64,000 nucleotides of DNA from Ceratobasidium sp. AG-K (Eukaryota > Basidiomycota > Agaricomycetes > Cantharellales > Ceratobasidiaceae). The notes beneath the pieces were generated by a model. The model was not told the origin of the DNA, did not search any database, and saw nothing but the letters and a program-made list of their open reading frames with translations. The stretch covers positions 4,464,001-4,528,000 of the forward strand of contig JAWNGF010000004.1 in NCBI GenBank assembly GCA_037039685.1, in the 5' to 3' direction. Shown piece after piece: positions 51,233-61,688 of the stretch. Made by a program: the position numbers and the translations under genes. Every line of letters begins with the position of its first letter. Position 1 is the first letter of the stretch.

Positions 51233-54200
51233 AGGGAGCATCAGGCGCCCTGAAGACAGAATTAGATCGCGTTGCTATGGAGAATTGAAATCAGTCTGTA
51301 AACGAAATATATTTATGTTCCACCAAATACGCAGACCAACTCCGTGTGCCAATAACAATTGAAAGCCTGAAAAACCTTATCACAGTCGCTATGATTGACT
51401 CCGGTGCCTCCGGAAACTTCATTAATTCTGAATATATCGCTAAACATAAAATCCCTACAAAAAAGAAGAAAGTGGAGCGGCGGGTGCAGGTCATTGATGG
51501 ACGGCCAATAGCAAATGGACTTATTGAGTGGGAGGCTACCTTCCAAATTATTATGAATGATCATGTGGAGGAAATCACTTGCGATGTAGCGCCTTTGGGA
51601 CGACACACAGTAGTCTGAGGCATACCATGGTTGAAAACGCATAATCCACAAATCAATTGGACAGGAGGAACACTAGAATTCAATTCACACTTCTGTGCAT
51701 CCAAATGTCTTTACGGAGAGTGCAGCGCTTTAGAAGGGCGGGTAGTGGGAAAACTTCCCAATGAGTATCTGGAGTTTCAGGACGTTTTTGTCGCAAAAGA
51801 AGTTGATAAACTCCCACCACATCGACCCTATGACCTCAAAATTGAACTGGAACCTGGCGCTAAACCCAAGATTGGGGTGGTCTATTTGTTAACCAAAGAA
51901 GAAGACCGAATCCTGAAAGCATGCATTGACAAAAACTTGGAAAAGGGATTCATTGTTCCATCCACCTCTGAATGGGCGTCACCAGTCATGTTTGTCCGTC
52001 GCCATGATATTGACGGCGTTCCCCAACCACCAAGACTGTGCATTGACTACAGGTACTTAAACAGGTGGACAAAGAAAAACCGTTACCCACTCCCAAGGAC
52101 TGATGATCTCATCGAACGAGTTAAAGGAGCCAAGATCTTCACCAAATTGGATTTAAAATCTGGTTACAACCTGGTCAGGGTTGCTGAAGAAGACGTATAC
52201 AAAACGGCATTTAGAACAAAATACGGCCTTTATGAAACCAAGGTCATGCCGTTTGGTCTGACCAATGCACCGGCAACCTTCCAGAACATGATGGACGCAG
52301 AATTCAGGGACATCAAAGGAGTCTATGTGGAAATTTACATTGACGACATCTTGATCTTCTCCAAAAACCCAGAAGAACACCCTGCTCATGTCAAAGAAGT
52401 ACTGCGTAGACTATGACGGATGGGCCTCTATTGCTCCCTCAAGAAATGTTCGTTCCATGTGCCAAAAGTGGACTATTTAGGCTTGGTAATTTCGGGAGAA
52501 GCAGTTGAGATGCAGGAAGAAAAAGTGTCGGCAATCAAAAAATGGCCAGTTCCAAGGAATGTTACCAATGTTCAAATCTTTCTGGGATTCGCAAACTTCT
52601 ACAGGCGGTTCATCAAGGGTTATACGCACATTGCCAGACCCCTCTATGACCTCACTATGAAAGGGAAACCTTGGGAATGGAATGCAGAGACACAGGCTAG
52701 CTTCGAAAGAATGATCCAGGAATTTCTACAAGCACCCATCCTGTTACAACCGGATCAAGAAAAAGGGTTCATCATTGAATGTGACGCATCAGACAAAGCC
52801 ACAGGAGCGGTCCTTAGTCAATATGGAACGGATAGCAAACTGCATCCTGTCGCTTTCATGTCCAAGAGCCTATCACCAGCAGAGCAAAACTACGATATTT
52901 TTGATAAGGAACTCCTGGCAATTATCAAAGCTTTCAAGGAATGGCGTCATCTATTGGAAGGAACAGAAATTCCGGTTCTACTCATCACCAATCATAAGAA
53001 TCTAGAGTATTTCATGACCTCCAAAGTCCTCACCAAGCGTCAAAACAGATGGGCGGTCTTCCTGTCAGAATTCAATTTCCAGATCAAATATCAGGCTGGC
53101 GGACTCAATGGAAAAGCCAATGCACTCAGTCGGCGGAGCGACCACAATCTAGAAGGGGGGGTAGTCCCTCAAAAACCCCTACTTGCACCTCACATCTTCA
53201 TCAATTTGGCCGAAGAAACATCTACTGGCATAGCATCAACAGCGGAGATTCACACTTCCATTCAAAATCAGCTGCCAAGTGACGAATTCATCCAGTCCAT
53301 TTGGGCGTTCCTCAGCAATCAACCCGAGAAAGCACCTGCCACGGTCCGGAAGGAATTTGAGGATTGGAAGATCCAAAATAACTTGCTAAACAGGAAAGGT
53401 CGGGTCTATGTACCTAGCAACAACAAGCTCAAGCGACAAATCTTGGAGCTCCATCATGACAACAAGGCAGCCGGTCACATGGGGCAAGCAAAGACTTTGG
53501 AATTGATCAAGTGGGAATACTGGTGGCAATCAATGAAGGCATTTATCAACAAATACGTGTCATCCTGCGACTTGTGCCAACAAAGCAAACCAATCAACCA
53601 GTGCCCCCTAGGAGAATTGCAACCACTAGAGCTCCCCTCTAAACCCTGGCAACACATTTCAGTTGATATGATTGTCAAACTACCCCTATCAAGAGGCCTA
53701 GACTCTATTCTGGTTATTGTCGACACACTCACAAATATGGCACACTTCATTCCCTGTGCTGAGAAGATCACATCCCCCAAGTTAGCAGAATTGTTCATGG
53801 AACACTGTTGGAAGCTGCATGGTACCCTGGAAACAGTCATGTCAGATTGAGGCCCCACCTTTGCATCAAGGTTCATGAGAGAACTCTATCAGGCCTTGAA
53901 GATTAGACCCAGACTCTCTACCGCTTATCACCCTGAGACAGATGGCCAGACGGAACGAATCAACCAAATGGTAGAGGCCTTTCTGCGGACCTACGTAACC
54001 TTTAGACAGCATGATGGGGCTTCTTTGCTTCCCTTTGCCAAATTTGCATATAACAATTCCTTCCACTCTAGCATTGGCATGACCCCTTTCTTCGCCAACT
54101 TGGCTTGTCACCCCTCCATTGATGGCACACCATTAGAAGACGGTTCAGTTCCAGAAGCCTCAGCTCATGCCCAGCGCATCAATGACAACCTGGAAGAAGC

Positions 54201-55269
54201 CAAAGCAAGCCTGACCCTGAGTAAAGAACGGGACAAGGAATATGCGGACCAACGGCGTCTAGAGGATCCCTTCATCATTGGGGACAAAGTTTGGCTCAGT
54301 CATGATCACATCTCTTCGAATTGACCATCAATCAAACTTTCTCACAAGTGTCTGGGCCCTTTCACAATCTTGGAAGCAGTTGGAAGGAATGCATACAAAC
54401 TGGAACTCCCACCATCCATGACCATGCATCCGGTAGTCAACGTATCCCGCCTTGCCAAGTATGAAGAAGATGAGATTGAGGGACGCGTTATTGAACCACC
54501 ACCACCCATTGAGACCCCTGAGGGTGAGGAAGAATATGAAGTTGAACAGATCCTGTCCTCCAAGGTGGAAAGAGGAATCCTCAAGTACTACGTCAAGTGG
54601 AAGGGCTACATGTCAGAACACAATTCCTGGGAACCAGTGGAGAACCTTGGCAATGCATCAGAACTCATTAGCGAGTTCCACAGGGAACATCCAGAAGCCA
54701 TCAAGGAAGTCCCCAAGGTTAGAAGGAAGCGTCGCCATGAGGAGACAAAGGACGATTCAGCTGCCGAAGAAAAGGAAGAACGGCCCATTCAGCATTCCAA
54801 ACGTATTAAAGAAGCGGCGGGAGTCCAAGCTCCCCACCAAAAAGTTTTTACTTTCCTCTCCTGTGCACTTAACACATCCACCCCTTGTACTCCCACTCCT
54901 GCGCCATGCCTGCCCCCTGCCAATCCACCAACTCGTTCATGGTCCGTGTCTATGACAACCTCTATACCTGCTCCGCGTCCTTCAAGCGGACGCTCAAACC
55001 CACCTGTGACAAGGGCCGTTATTGGCACTCAGGCCTCCAGCAGGCCTTCTACTTCATTGTCTCTGGCCGCTATTGGTCAGCTCGTGCCCCCCACTCCTTT
55101 GTGGGCAAGCCCCTCGTGCGCTGGCGCAACTGGATCGCCCTCCATGCCCAAGACATCCACAATGCAGTCCGCATCATGGACGCCTTGCGCAAGGCCCGTC
55201 TTGGCCACCCATTTGAGGTCATTGACCTCACCCAGGACAACGAATGTGCCAACCCCATCATCGACTTGA
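51221..55269 (+). pseudogene. Pol of B2 with five TGA codons
   Basis: One continuous frame without indels, with TGA at 51,286-51,288 (Trp TGG in B1), 51,616-51,618, 52,414-52,416, 53,848-53,850 and 54,322-54,324 (Arg CGG in B1). Protease DSGASGNFI, RT YIDD (near 52,345), RNase H ECDASDKATGAVLSQ, integrase HHCC (near 53,450-53,580) and a core that includes PETDGQTERINQ, GPY/F, and chromodomain (EEYEVEQIL, YYVKWKGY, HNSWEP) near 54,530-54,640. The open tail to 55,269 overlaps ORF3. Confidence 0.9.
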
Positions 55270-55403
55270 CGGACGAGGAGGATTGCGGTTTGTGGAAGGG
55301 AAATGGGACGGCTGAGGACCCATTTGTGTTGGATGATGGGGCGGAGTTTGTGCTTGTGGCCCACGGGCCTTCTGATATGTCTGTTTTGTCTTTTACCGAG
55401 TAG
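54906..55403 (+). CDS. Accessory ORF3 of family B (B2 copy, intact)
   Basis: 165 residues, ATG 54,906, -1 relative to pol. It shares with B1 the segments STNS, LYTCSA, FKR, WRNWIA, DIHNA, GTAEDPFV and two SUMO-interaction-like motifs: VIDLT (residues 105-109) and IIDLT plus DEED (118-122). Intact in both B copies although pol is broken in both. No match to a known family that I can name. Confidence 0.72.
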   Translation: MPAPCQSTNSFMVRVYDNLYTCSASFKRTLKPTCDKGRYWHSGLQQAFYFIVSGRYWSARAPHSFVGKPLVRWRNWIALHAQDIHNAVRIMDALRKARLGHPFEVIDLTQDNECANPIIDLTDEEDCGLWKGNGTAEDPFVLDDGAEFVLVAHGPSDMSVLSFTE

Positions 55404-55427
55404 GCCCCGACCTAGAAAGGGGGGTAG

Positions 55428-55849
55428 TGTCACGACCTTTTGTTTGCCTCGTTTGTTGCTCTGTTTGGTCTCGTTCTGCTCACCTTGGCGCATTTAGTCG
55501 CTATTATGTAAGCCACAACCGCGGGACATGCTCGCCTGGCTAGCTTCACTTGTTCCTTGTTTTCCATGGACTTGTCACGCCTCCTTTGTTCTGTCCTCGC
55601 TTCTCTCGGACTCCTGCTTTCTCCCCTTTGTTGCATACTCTCTATTGTACATAGCCACAGTAGATAGTACATATACCAGCAACAAAAGTCTTGCTACCAC
55701 AAGACTTGTTCTCTTGTTGTTTTCCCATCACTCATCGTGTGACTCACTTAGGCCTTAGTTGCCGTCCATTCAACCTTTGCCATTGTCCCAACCCCCATCC
55801 TCACTGCCTGTGGAGTCTCGGCCTCCAAGGTTTGGTTAGGGTTGTGACA
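55428..55849 (+). repeat. 3' LTR of B2 (422 bp)
   Basis: Preceded by a polypurine tract at about 55,414-55,427. Same length as the 5' LTR; the visible differences are mainly CpG versus TpG/CpA. Confidence 0.94.
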
Positions 55850-55961
55850 AAGAGTCTACAGCCACTTAAGTGTGGTGCAATTCAAGAGGTATCTCAGGTC
55901 TTAGTGCCATCCACTCTCTCTCACGGCTTGTCTCATAGCCACCAAGAAGAAGCTTACAACA
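55850..55961 (+). repeat. 3' LTR of A2, last part
   Basis: Begins with the second AAGAG and continues the A2 LTR to ACAACA. With 48,355-48,704 it gives 457 bp after counting the duplication once. Confidence 0.92.
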
Positions 55962-56660
55962 TCCTGGAAAATCATACAATGACACCACATCCAACACCCC
56001 TTATCTTGATGCCATCAGGATTGTTCTCAATATGGTCACCCATGCAGATCTTGATTGTCATATCATTGACATAACTGGTGCTTACATCCATGCCCCAATC
56101 AATTGTCTCCTCTATGTCAAATTCCCTGAAGGTTTGGGGAAACATGGACCCACTGTGATGAAACTCAAGAAAGCCCTTTATGGTGCTCATCAATCCGGTT
56201 ACCAATGGGAACAATTCCAGAACGAGAAGATTGCAACCCTTGGTTACAAAGAGAATCCTGTCAATATTTCCATTTTCATCTGTAACCAACACAGCGTCAT
56301 TTCCATTCTAGTATGCTATGTTGACGACTTCATGATTGCTTGCACCCCTGGTCACATACAACAAATCAAAGATGAGATCAAATCGATTTTCAATTGCCAA
56401 GATCTTGGCAAAGCCAAATCTTTCCTAGGGACGCAGATCACTTGCGGGCATCCAAACAAGACCCTTACCATTTCCATGGAACAATACATCAAGCAGATTT
56501 TTTTGCTTGCAGATCTTAGCAATGCAAAAAAGGCTCATTTGCCTATGTCACATACCACTCCAACCCTAGAACCTGCTTCTGATGTTTGGGACAACTATCC
56601 ATTTGCAACAACGATTGGTCGCATCCTTTGAGTAGCTCATTGCTGTTGCCCTGACATTAC
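55962..56660 (+). pseudogene. C-terminal reverse transcriptase of copia D
   Basis: Continues from 28,823. Copia RT motifs: DITGAYIHAPI, VKFPEGLG, LKKALYGAHQSGYQW, and the catalytic VCYVDDFMI near 56,315, then DLGKAKSFLGTQI. TGA at 56,629-56,631 precedes a segment resembling RPDIT. It is cut at 56,660 by E2. Confidence 0.88.
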
Positions 56661-57157
56661 TGTCACAACCTGCTAATACCTATGGTTGACAACTGCTAAT
56701 GGCCTTTGAGATGTGAGAACAATATGTGATAAGTCTTCTGAGACTCTATCACTAAGGTGACAAACAATAGTCTTGTCAGTACAAGTCACTAGCTCCTAAG
56801 TCCAAGTGGCTGCGCCAAAGGCTAAGTAGCCAAGTGCCTCTAATCACACTGCAGGGAGAGTTGACAAGGAAAAGCAAGCTGGGGATGACCATGCTTGCAA
56901 GCCCATATATATACTCAGAGAACAAGTGAGTCATAGTACCTACATGAGTCACAAGTCTGAGTCAAAGTCCGAGTCATAAAGGGGGCTGCACAGGCCAGCC
57001 AATAGAAGACAGCATGAGTCATATGACTCATGGGGACACATCATCCATACACCTCACTAAACAAGGGAGAGGCCTCAACAAAGGGCAAGGGCGCTTAAGG
57101 CGCTGGTACAAGCCACAAGTCCACAAACAGAGAAAGAGGGAGGGACAGGTCATGACA
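56661..57157 (-). repeat. 3' LTR of E2 (497 bp)
   Basis: Minus orientation; homologous to the E solo LTR at 27,616-28,514. In element sense it starts TGTCATGACC and ends GGTTGTGACA. The adjacent TTGCCCCCCC (57,158 on) is the reverse complement of a polypurine tract. Confidence 0.88.
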
Positions 57158-57230
57158 TTGCCCCCCCACAAAGGCAAGTGTAGTGGAGTGCACTCGCCTA
57201 TTTGGGGGCAACCCATTCCTTCAACTGCAG

Positions 57231-57671
57231 CTACCCAACCCATTCTGCTGGGGTGCGCATGTCTGACTTGAGGACCTTGTTCATTTGGTCCCACTTTTCC
57301 TGGTAGAGGCAGTCTAGCTCCTCTTGATGCTGCTCTTGTAGTTGCTTGAGCTCTGCCACTTCCTGTTTTGAGCACTGTTCCTGCCTGTGGTCAAGCCATT
57401 TGTTGAGCTGCTTGACGCTCCATGACACGCATTGGACAAGGTGGTAGGCCTCAAGGATGTTGGTGTTGCATGACATTCAGTTGGCCAGGGGGTGTGGCTC
57501 CATGTTGGCAATGGCGTTGCCAACGTCTGCAATAAGGGTCTCAACGTTTGCCCATGCCTTGTCCCACATGGCCTCCCATTCTTGTTCGACGTCATTCCCA
57601 GTATCAGAACTTGGGGGTGCGGGGACCTTGACAGCTTCCTTGTTGTTGTCCTCCATGGGTTGTCCTGCCAT
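57231..57671 (-). pseudogene. Accessory ORF3-like frame of E2 (one stop)
   Basis: Minus strand, ATG 57,671: an acidic N-terminus (MAGQPMEDNNKEAVKV), a WEAMWDKAWANVETL helix, TGA at 57,477-57,479, then a coiled coil (VAELKQLQEQHQEELDCLYQEKWDQM) ending at TAG 57,231. It lies just before the PPT and in the -1 frame of an open Ser/Thr/Pro-rich frame (57,760-57,314), as ORF3 does in A and B. The sequence is not similar to A or B ORF3. Confidence 0.5.
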
Positions 57672-57760
57672 GTTGACATGGCCACTTCCATCTGCGCCTT
57701 TTGACCAGTCAACATGGTTGAAGGAGGGATCATCTCTAGGGTAAGTGTTTGAGGGAGTGG

Positions 57761-58175
57761 TGTCATGAGCCGACTAAGCTCAGACATTTTATTCTGATTT
57801 TATATTCTTTTTTCCGAACACTTTCCTTTTTTGGTACAAATGTCCTTTGGCACTTAACTTGTATCATGTGATGTATTTGTCTTTTCATTTGACATCAGTG
57901 CTGCTTCCAGAACTTCCAGAATATTGAGTCATACCTCTTATCTTGCTTATCATTGGTTGTACTTGGCTTTCTCACACTGATAGATGATGACGTGGCACTG
58001 ATCCCTCATGTATATAAACCCAGAGGTCAAGCCAGTTAATGACAAGGCTTGACCTCCTCTCCACTAGGACTTGCTTAAATCAAATCCTCTTACTACCATT
58101 ACTCCTTGGGTTCTAAGACTTCTCTAAGTCAAACCCCTTAACCTTTTATACACCTAATTGACCCAAGTCAGGACA
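57761..58175 (+). repeat. 5' LTR of C2 (415 bp)
   Basis: TGTCATGAGC...TCAGGACA. TATATAAA at 58,011; inverted repeat AGGTCAAGCC (58,024-58,033) / GGCTTGACCT (58,046-58,055); the self-priming 12-mer AAGGCTTGACCT starts at 58,044, 33 nt after the TATA start. Confidence 0.93.
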
Positions 58176-58177
58176 TT

Positions 58178-58189
58178 AGGTCAAGCCTT
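58178..58189 (+). promoter_or_regulatory. Self-complementary primer-binding site of C2
   Basis: AGGTCAAGCCTT, two bases after the LTR, perfect reverse complement of 58,044-58,055. Confidence 0.8.
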
Positions 58190-58675
58190 TTTAAGCATCA
58201 GCCTTAAGCTCCTGCTCTTCCACCAAGTAGATAGAACATACATGGGAAAACAGGCATTGTACAACGGACAACAAGCTAGACTGGATATAGACCAGTAGTC
58301 CCACATTGCTATATGCTGTCAGTGAACCCAATCGTTATCCTCTTTTGGGTCATAGCAGCTTTAGTCAGCTAAATACACACTTACTCTGTCCTACACTGTC
58401 GCTATCACGCCCGCCCAAGGCTGTTGATAACTGATAAGATCAGATAAGGAGTATGTAAAGCAAAAGCTTAGCATCTAGCACCCTTCACATCCAAATAAAC
58501 ATATTGAGGAAGCCAGATGCTCTCAAGCCAACCTGGAAAGTGGTTGGAGCACCACCCAAGTTAACACTCACATCCATCAAAAACCACATCAACTTGTCGT
58601 TTCCATCAGTACACACTAAAAAAGGATTAATTAGTAACTGACTAATTAACCTTAAAGTGTTCCCTGTGTTTTTTA

Positions 58676-59271
58676 GCCTCTGCAAAGGAGTCTTTAGACT
58701 AAAAGACTTTGTACTTGATCTAGACACCAAAGTCAACAAATTAAACAGTCGAATTGAAGTACTAGAAGAAGATCAGGTTGAACAAGCAGAGGATCTAAGT
58801 GTCAAGCATACAAGAAACAATGAGAACTACAACCAACTCAAAGCTGATTATCAAACACTCCACTCAAGGCTTGAGTTCATCGAAATCAGCATTGATAACA
58901 TGAACAAGCAACAAGCCAATCAAGATTGTGTCCAAAGCATAAACTTAGCTGACAACAACATTGAAGTTGAGTGCCTACAAGAACAAACCCGTGTCCTGAT
59001 TGAAAACTGCAACCAACTTATAAAAATCCAAGAGAAACATACTCAAAAGGTCGAAAACCTCATCAACAACAACAAACGTCAGTGGTGCACCATTGAGACC
59101 CTTAAAGACAAAATCAAGAGCAGATACTGCCATCTTGCAACAGAAATGCATATTCCTATTAACCAGGATTACCGCCTTCTAAATCACCTTAATACCATTG
59201 CACCCAACCCTTTTCAGTGGGACCAAGACCTTGAGTCACACAGGAACAACATAGGGAACAGCTTAGACTAG
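58676..59271 (+). CDS. ORF0a coiled-coil protein of C2
   Basis: About 198 residues, rich in Leu/Glu/Asn/Gln heptads (LDTKVNKLNSRIEVLEEDQVEQ, LIKIQEKHTQKVENLINNNK), ending NPFQWDQDLESHRNNIGNSLD. There is no ATG near the start; TTTTTTAG at about 58,668-58,675, with a CTAATTAAC branch-like site upstream, suggests that the first codons come from a spliced leader exon. CCCTTTT at 59,208-59,214 is a possible -1 slip site to ORF0b, which has a TGA here. No known family. Confidence 0.6.
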
Positions 59272-59490
59272 AGTCCCTATCACTCTTTATTGAAGACATT
59301 TGTTGTAACTATATATGCAAACAGTATGACAAACTAGGAGTAATTAACGCGTTGTTCTTGGAAGACAAAATCTTGAATTGGTGTTTATGAGGAGTCTGCG
59401 CTTCATCAAAGATAGGAGGGTTCAAAGAAGGATTTGCCATATTTTGTACAGTCTTGGATCCCAATAAATTTACTTGTTCCCTGCTCCAAC

Positions 59491-59961
59491 ATGTCAAGAG
59501 CCCCATCACCAAGTCAAGGGGGATTCACCCAAATTTTGGCACCATCCGGACCTGATGTAGCTGCACACGCAATCAATGCTTTAATAGACAAAGTGCAAAA
59601 AATTAATGGTCACATCAATGCCTTGAACGGTATCACCTGTACCCTAGAACAAGGAATCAACAATAACGTTGCAGACATCATTGCAATTCAAAATCAAACT
59701 GCACAAATCACACCCCTTCACCAATTAATGAATGCAGTGTCCCAGTCACTTGCAAACCTGGGGGCAACACCCTCCACTGCTGCATCAACAACCACTCCGG
59801 GATACAAACTCAAAATGCACCCCCCAGAAGAATTCTCTGGGGATATGGACAAATTTGACAAGTTTAAATCGCAATGCACCTTGTATATAAACCACACATC
59901 CCCACAAGCAACCACAGAGCAGAAAATAACCTACATCATGGGTTACAGCAAAGGACCTGCC
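59491..59961 (+). pseudogene. Gag of C2, truncated by C3
   Basis: ATG 59,491 (MSRAPSPSQGGFTQI). It reads LEQGINN where C1 and C3 have a TAA stop, so C2 keeps the ancestral codon. It stops at the C3 LTR within the capsid region (IMGYSKGPA). Confidence 0.85.
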
Positions 59962-60372
59962 TGTCATGAGCTGACTAAGCTCAGACATTTTATTCTGATT
60001 TTTTTTTTTCCAAACACTTTCCTTTTTTGGTACAAATGTCCTCTGGCGCTTAAACTTGTATCATGTGATGTATTTGTCTTCTCATTTGATATCGGTGTTG
60101 CTTCTGGAACTTCTAGAAAGTCAGGTCATACCTCTTATCTTGCTTATCATTGGTTGTACTCAGCTTTCTCACACTGATAGTTGATGATGTGGCATTGATC
60201 CCTCCTGTATATAAACCCAGAGGTCAAGCTGGTTAACAACAAGGCTTGACCTCCTCTCCACTAGGACTTGATCAATCAATTCCTCTTTACTATCACTACT
60301 CCTTGGGTCCTAAGACTTATCTAAGTCAAACCCCTTCACCTTTTATATACCTAATTGACCCAAGTCAGGACA
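59962..60372 (+). repeat. 5' LTR of C3 (411 bp)
   Basis: TGTCATGAGC...TCAGGACA. AAGGCTTGACCT at 60,241-60,252; the downstream PBS at 60,375-60,384 matches 10 of the 12 bases (AGGTCAAGCC). Confidence 0.92.
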
Positions 60373-60891
60373 TTAGGTCAAGCCCTTCTAGCATCAGCCT
60401 TAAGCCCCTGCTCTTCCACCAAGTAGATAGAACGTACATGGGAAAACGGGCATAGTACAACGGACGACAAGCTATACTTGATATAGACCAGTAGTCCCAC
60501 GTTGCTATACACTGTCAGTGAACCCAATCATTGTCCTCTTTTGGGTCATAGCGGCTTTAGTCAGCTAAATACACCCTGACACTCTCACACACTGTCACTA
60601 TCATGCCTGTCCAAGGCTGTTGATAATTGATAAGATCAGATAAGGAGTATATAAAGCAAAAGCTTGGCGTATAGCACCCTTCACATCCAAATAAACATAT
60701 TGAGGAAGCCAGATCCTCTCAAGTCAACCTGGAAAGTGGTCAGAGCACCACTCAAGTTAACACTCACATCCATCAAGAACCACATCAACTCGTCGTTCCC
60801 ATCAGTATGCACTAAAAAAGGATTAATTAGTAACTAACTAATTAACCTTAAAAGTGTTCCCGCATTTTTTAGCCTCTGCAAAGCAGTCTTT

Positions 60892-61467
60892 AGACTAAAA
60901 GACTTCGTGCTTGATCTAGACACCAAAGTCAATAAATTAAACAGTCGAATTGAAGTACTAGAGAAAGATCAAGTTGAACAAGCAGAGGAACTAGGGGTTG
61001 AACGTACCAGGAATGACGAAAATCACAATCAACTCAAAGCCGATTATCAAGCACTTCATTCAAGGATCAAGTTCATCAAAATAAACCTTGACAACACAAA
61101 CAAGCAACAAGCCAATCAAGACTGTGTCCAAAGCATAAACCTAGCTGACACCAATATGGAAGTCAAGCACCTGCAAGAACAAACCCAAGTCCTGATTGAA
61201 AATTGCGACCAACTCATTAAAATACAAGAAAAACATACTTGGAAGGTTGAAAACCTCATCAACAACAATAAATGTCAGTGGCGCACAATTGAAACCCTTA
61301 AAGATAAAATCAAGGGCAAATACTGTCATCTTGCAACAGAAGTGTGTATTCCTATTAACCAGGATTACCGCCTTCTAAATCACCTTAATACTATCACACC
61401 CAACCCTTTCCAGTGGGACCAAGATCTCAACTCACACAGGAACAACACAGGGAACAGCTTAGACTAG
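60892..61467 (+). CDS. ORF0a coiled-coil protein of C3, intact
   Basis: Same protein as in C2, open from the presumed 3' splice site (TTTTTTAG, about 60,874-60,881) to TAG 61,465-61,467. Coiled coil (VNKLNSRIEVLEKDQVEQ), then QQANQDCVQSINLADTN, IQEKHTWKVENLINNN, HLATEVCIPINQDYRLL. An upstream exon is expected to supply the start. Function unknown; it could be a particle or RNA-binding accessory, but nothing in the sequence proves it. Confidence 0.62.
   Translation, partial: RLKDFVLDLDTKVNKLNSRIEVLEKDQVEQAEELGVERTRNDENHNQLKADYQALHSRIKFIKINLDNTNKQQANQDCVQSINLADTNMEVKHLQEQTQVLIENCDQLIKIQEKHTWKVENLINNNKCQWRTIETLKDKIKGKYCHLATEVCIPINQDYRLLNHLNTITPNPFQWDQDLNSHRNNTGNSLD
61404..61410 (+). promoter_or_regulatory. 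Possible -1 slip site CCCTTTC between ORF0a and ORF0b
   Basis: C CCT TTC in the ORF0a frame fits X XXY YYZ. The -1 frame is open from 61,389, so slippage here would enter ORF0b directly. C1 has CCCTTTC and C2 CCCTTTT at the same place. Confidence 0.5.
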
Positions 61468-61664
61468 AATCCCTAAAACTCTTCATTGAAGACATTCATT
61501 GTAACTACATATACAAACAGTACAACGAACTAGGAGTGATCAATGCTTTGTTTCTGGAAGACAAAACTCTTGAATTGGTGTTTCTGAGAAGTCTGCGTGT
61601 TATTAAAGATAGAAGAGTTTGCAGAAGGATTCACAATATTTTGTACAGTCTCGGGTCCCAATAA
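61413..61664 (+). CDS. ORF0b of C3, intact
   Basis: 83 codons in the -1 frame of ORF0a, first codon GTG, helical (LKLFIEDIHCNYIYKQYNELG, LVFLRSLRVIKDRRV), ending TAA 61,662-61,664, 24 nt before the gag ATG and in the same frame as gag. Conserved in C1 with no indel. Confidence 0.55.
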   Translation: MGPRSQLTQEQHREQLRLESLKLFIEDIHCNYIYKQYNELGVINALFLEDKTLELVFLRSLRVIKDRRVCRRIHNILYSLGSQ

Positions 61665-61688
61665 ACCCACACTTTTCCCTGCTTCAAT

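Larger units (their letters stand above)
48705..55849 (+). mobile_element. Chromovirus B2, complete (7,145 bp)
   Basis: Two 422-bp LTRs and perfect TSD AAGAG (48,700-48,704 / 55,850-55,854). All parts are present: PBS, gag, frameshift site, pol, ORF3, PPT. Pol has five TGA codons but no indel. It lies inside the 3' LTR of A2 and is thus one of the later insertions. Confidence 0.96.
28824..55961 (+). mobile_element. Chromovirus A2, full length but split by four insertions
   Basis: 5' LTR 28,824-29,280; 3' LTR 48,355-48,704 plus 55,850-55,961, which add to exactly 457 bp once the B2 target duplication is counted once. Removing the solo C LTR, C1 (with B1) and B2 leaves about 7.16 kb. Flanks TGCTG and TCCTG are an imperfect TSD. 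It is old: CpG is scarce, gag and pol carry at least five TGA codons, the RT motif reads YIDN and integrase Glu has become Lys. Confidence 0.93.
23603..56660 (+). mobile_element. Ty1/copia element D, interrupted host of the nest
   Basis: Pieces in copia order: gag (23,868-25,154), zinc knuckle and protease (25,155-25,703), integrase (25,704-27,110), start of RT (27,067-27,615, then 28,515-28,823), remainder of RT (55,962-56,660). Gaps are other elements: E solo LTR (TSD GTAAC), A2, and E2 at 56,661. Reading across the E solo LTR is continuous (FQCN then HRALVTQ). The 3' end is beyond E2, outside the window. Confidence 0.85.
56661..57760 (-). mobile_element. LTR element E2, antisense, 3' end only
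   Basis: Inserted in copia D. 3' LTR 56,661-57,157, PPT, accessory ORF and pol tail; the rest is displaced by the C2 insertion at 57,761 and lies outside the window. The LTR plan (TATATATA, hairpin, AGCTTGC at +33) matches families A-C, so E is probably a chromovirus too. Confidence 0.8.
57761..59961 (+). mobile_element. Chromovirus C2, 5' part
   Basis: 5' LTR 57,761-58,175, PBS, leader, ORF0a, ORF0b and the start of gag; cut at 59,961 by C3. The rest should lie outside the window. Confidence 0.88.

Noticed and set aside
59434..60177. A 247-codon ORF combining C2 gag with a different C-terminus
   Set aside because: The C-terminal part is the C3 LTR read through; it is an insertion junction, not a fusion gene.
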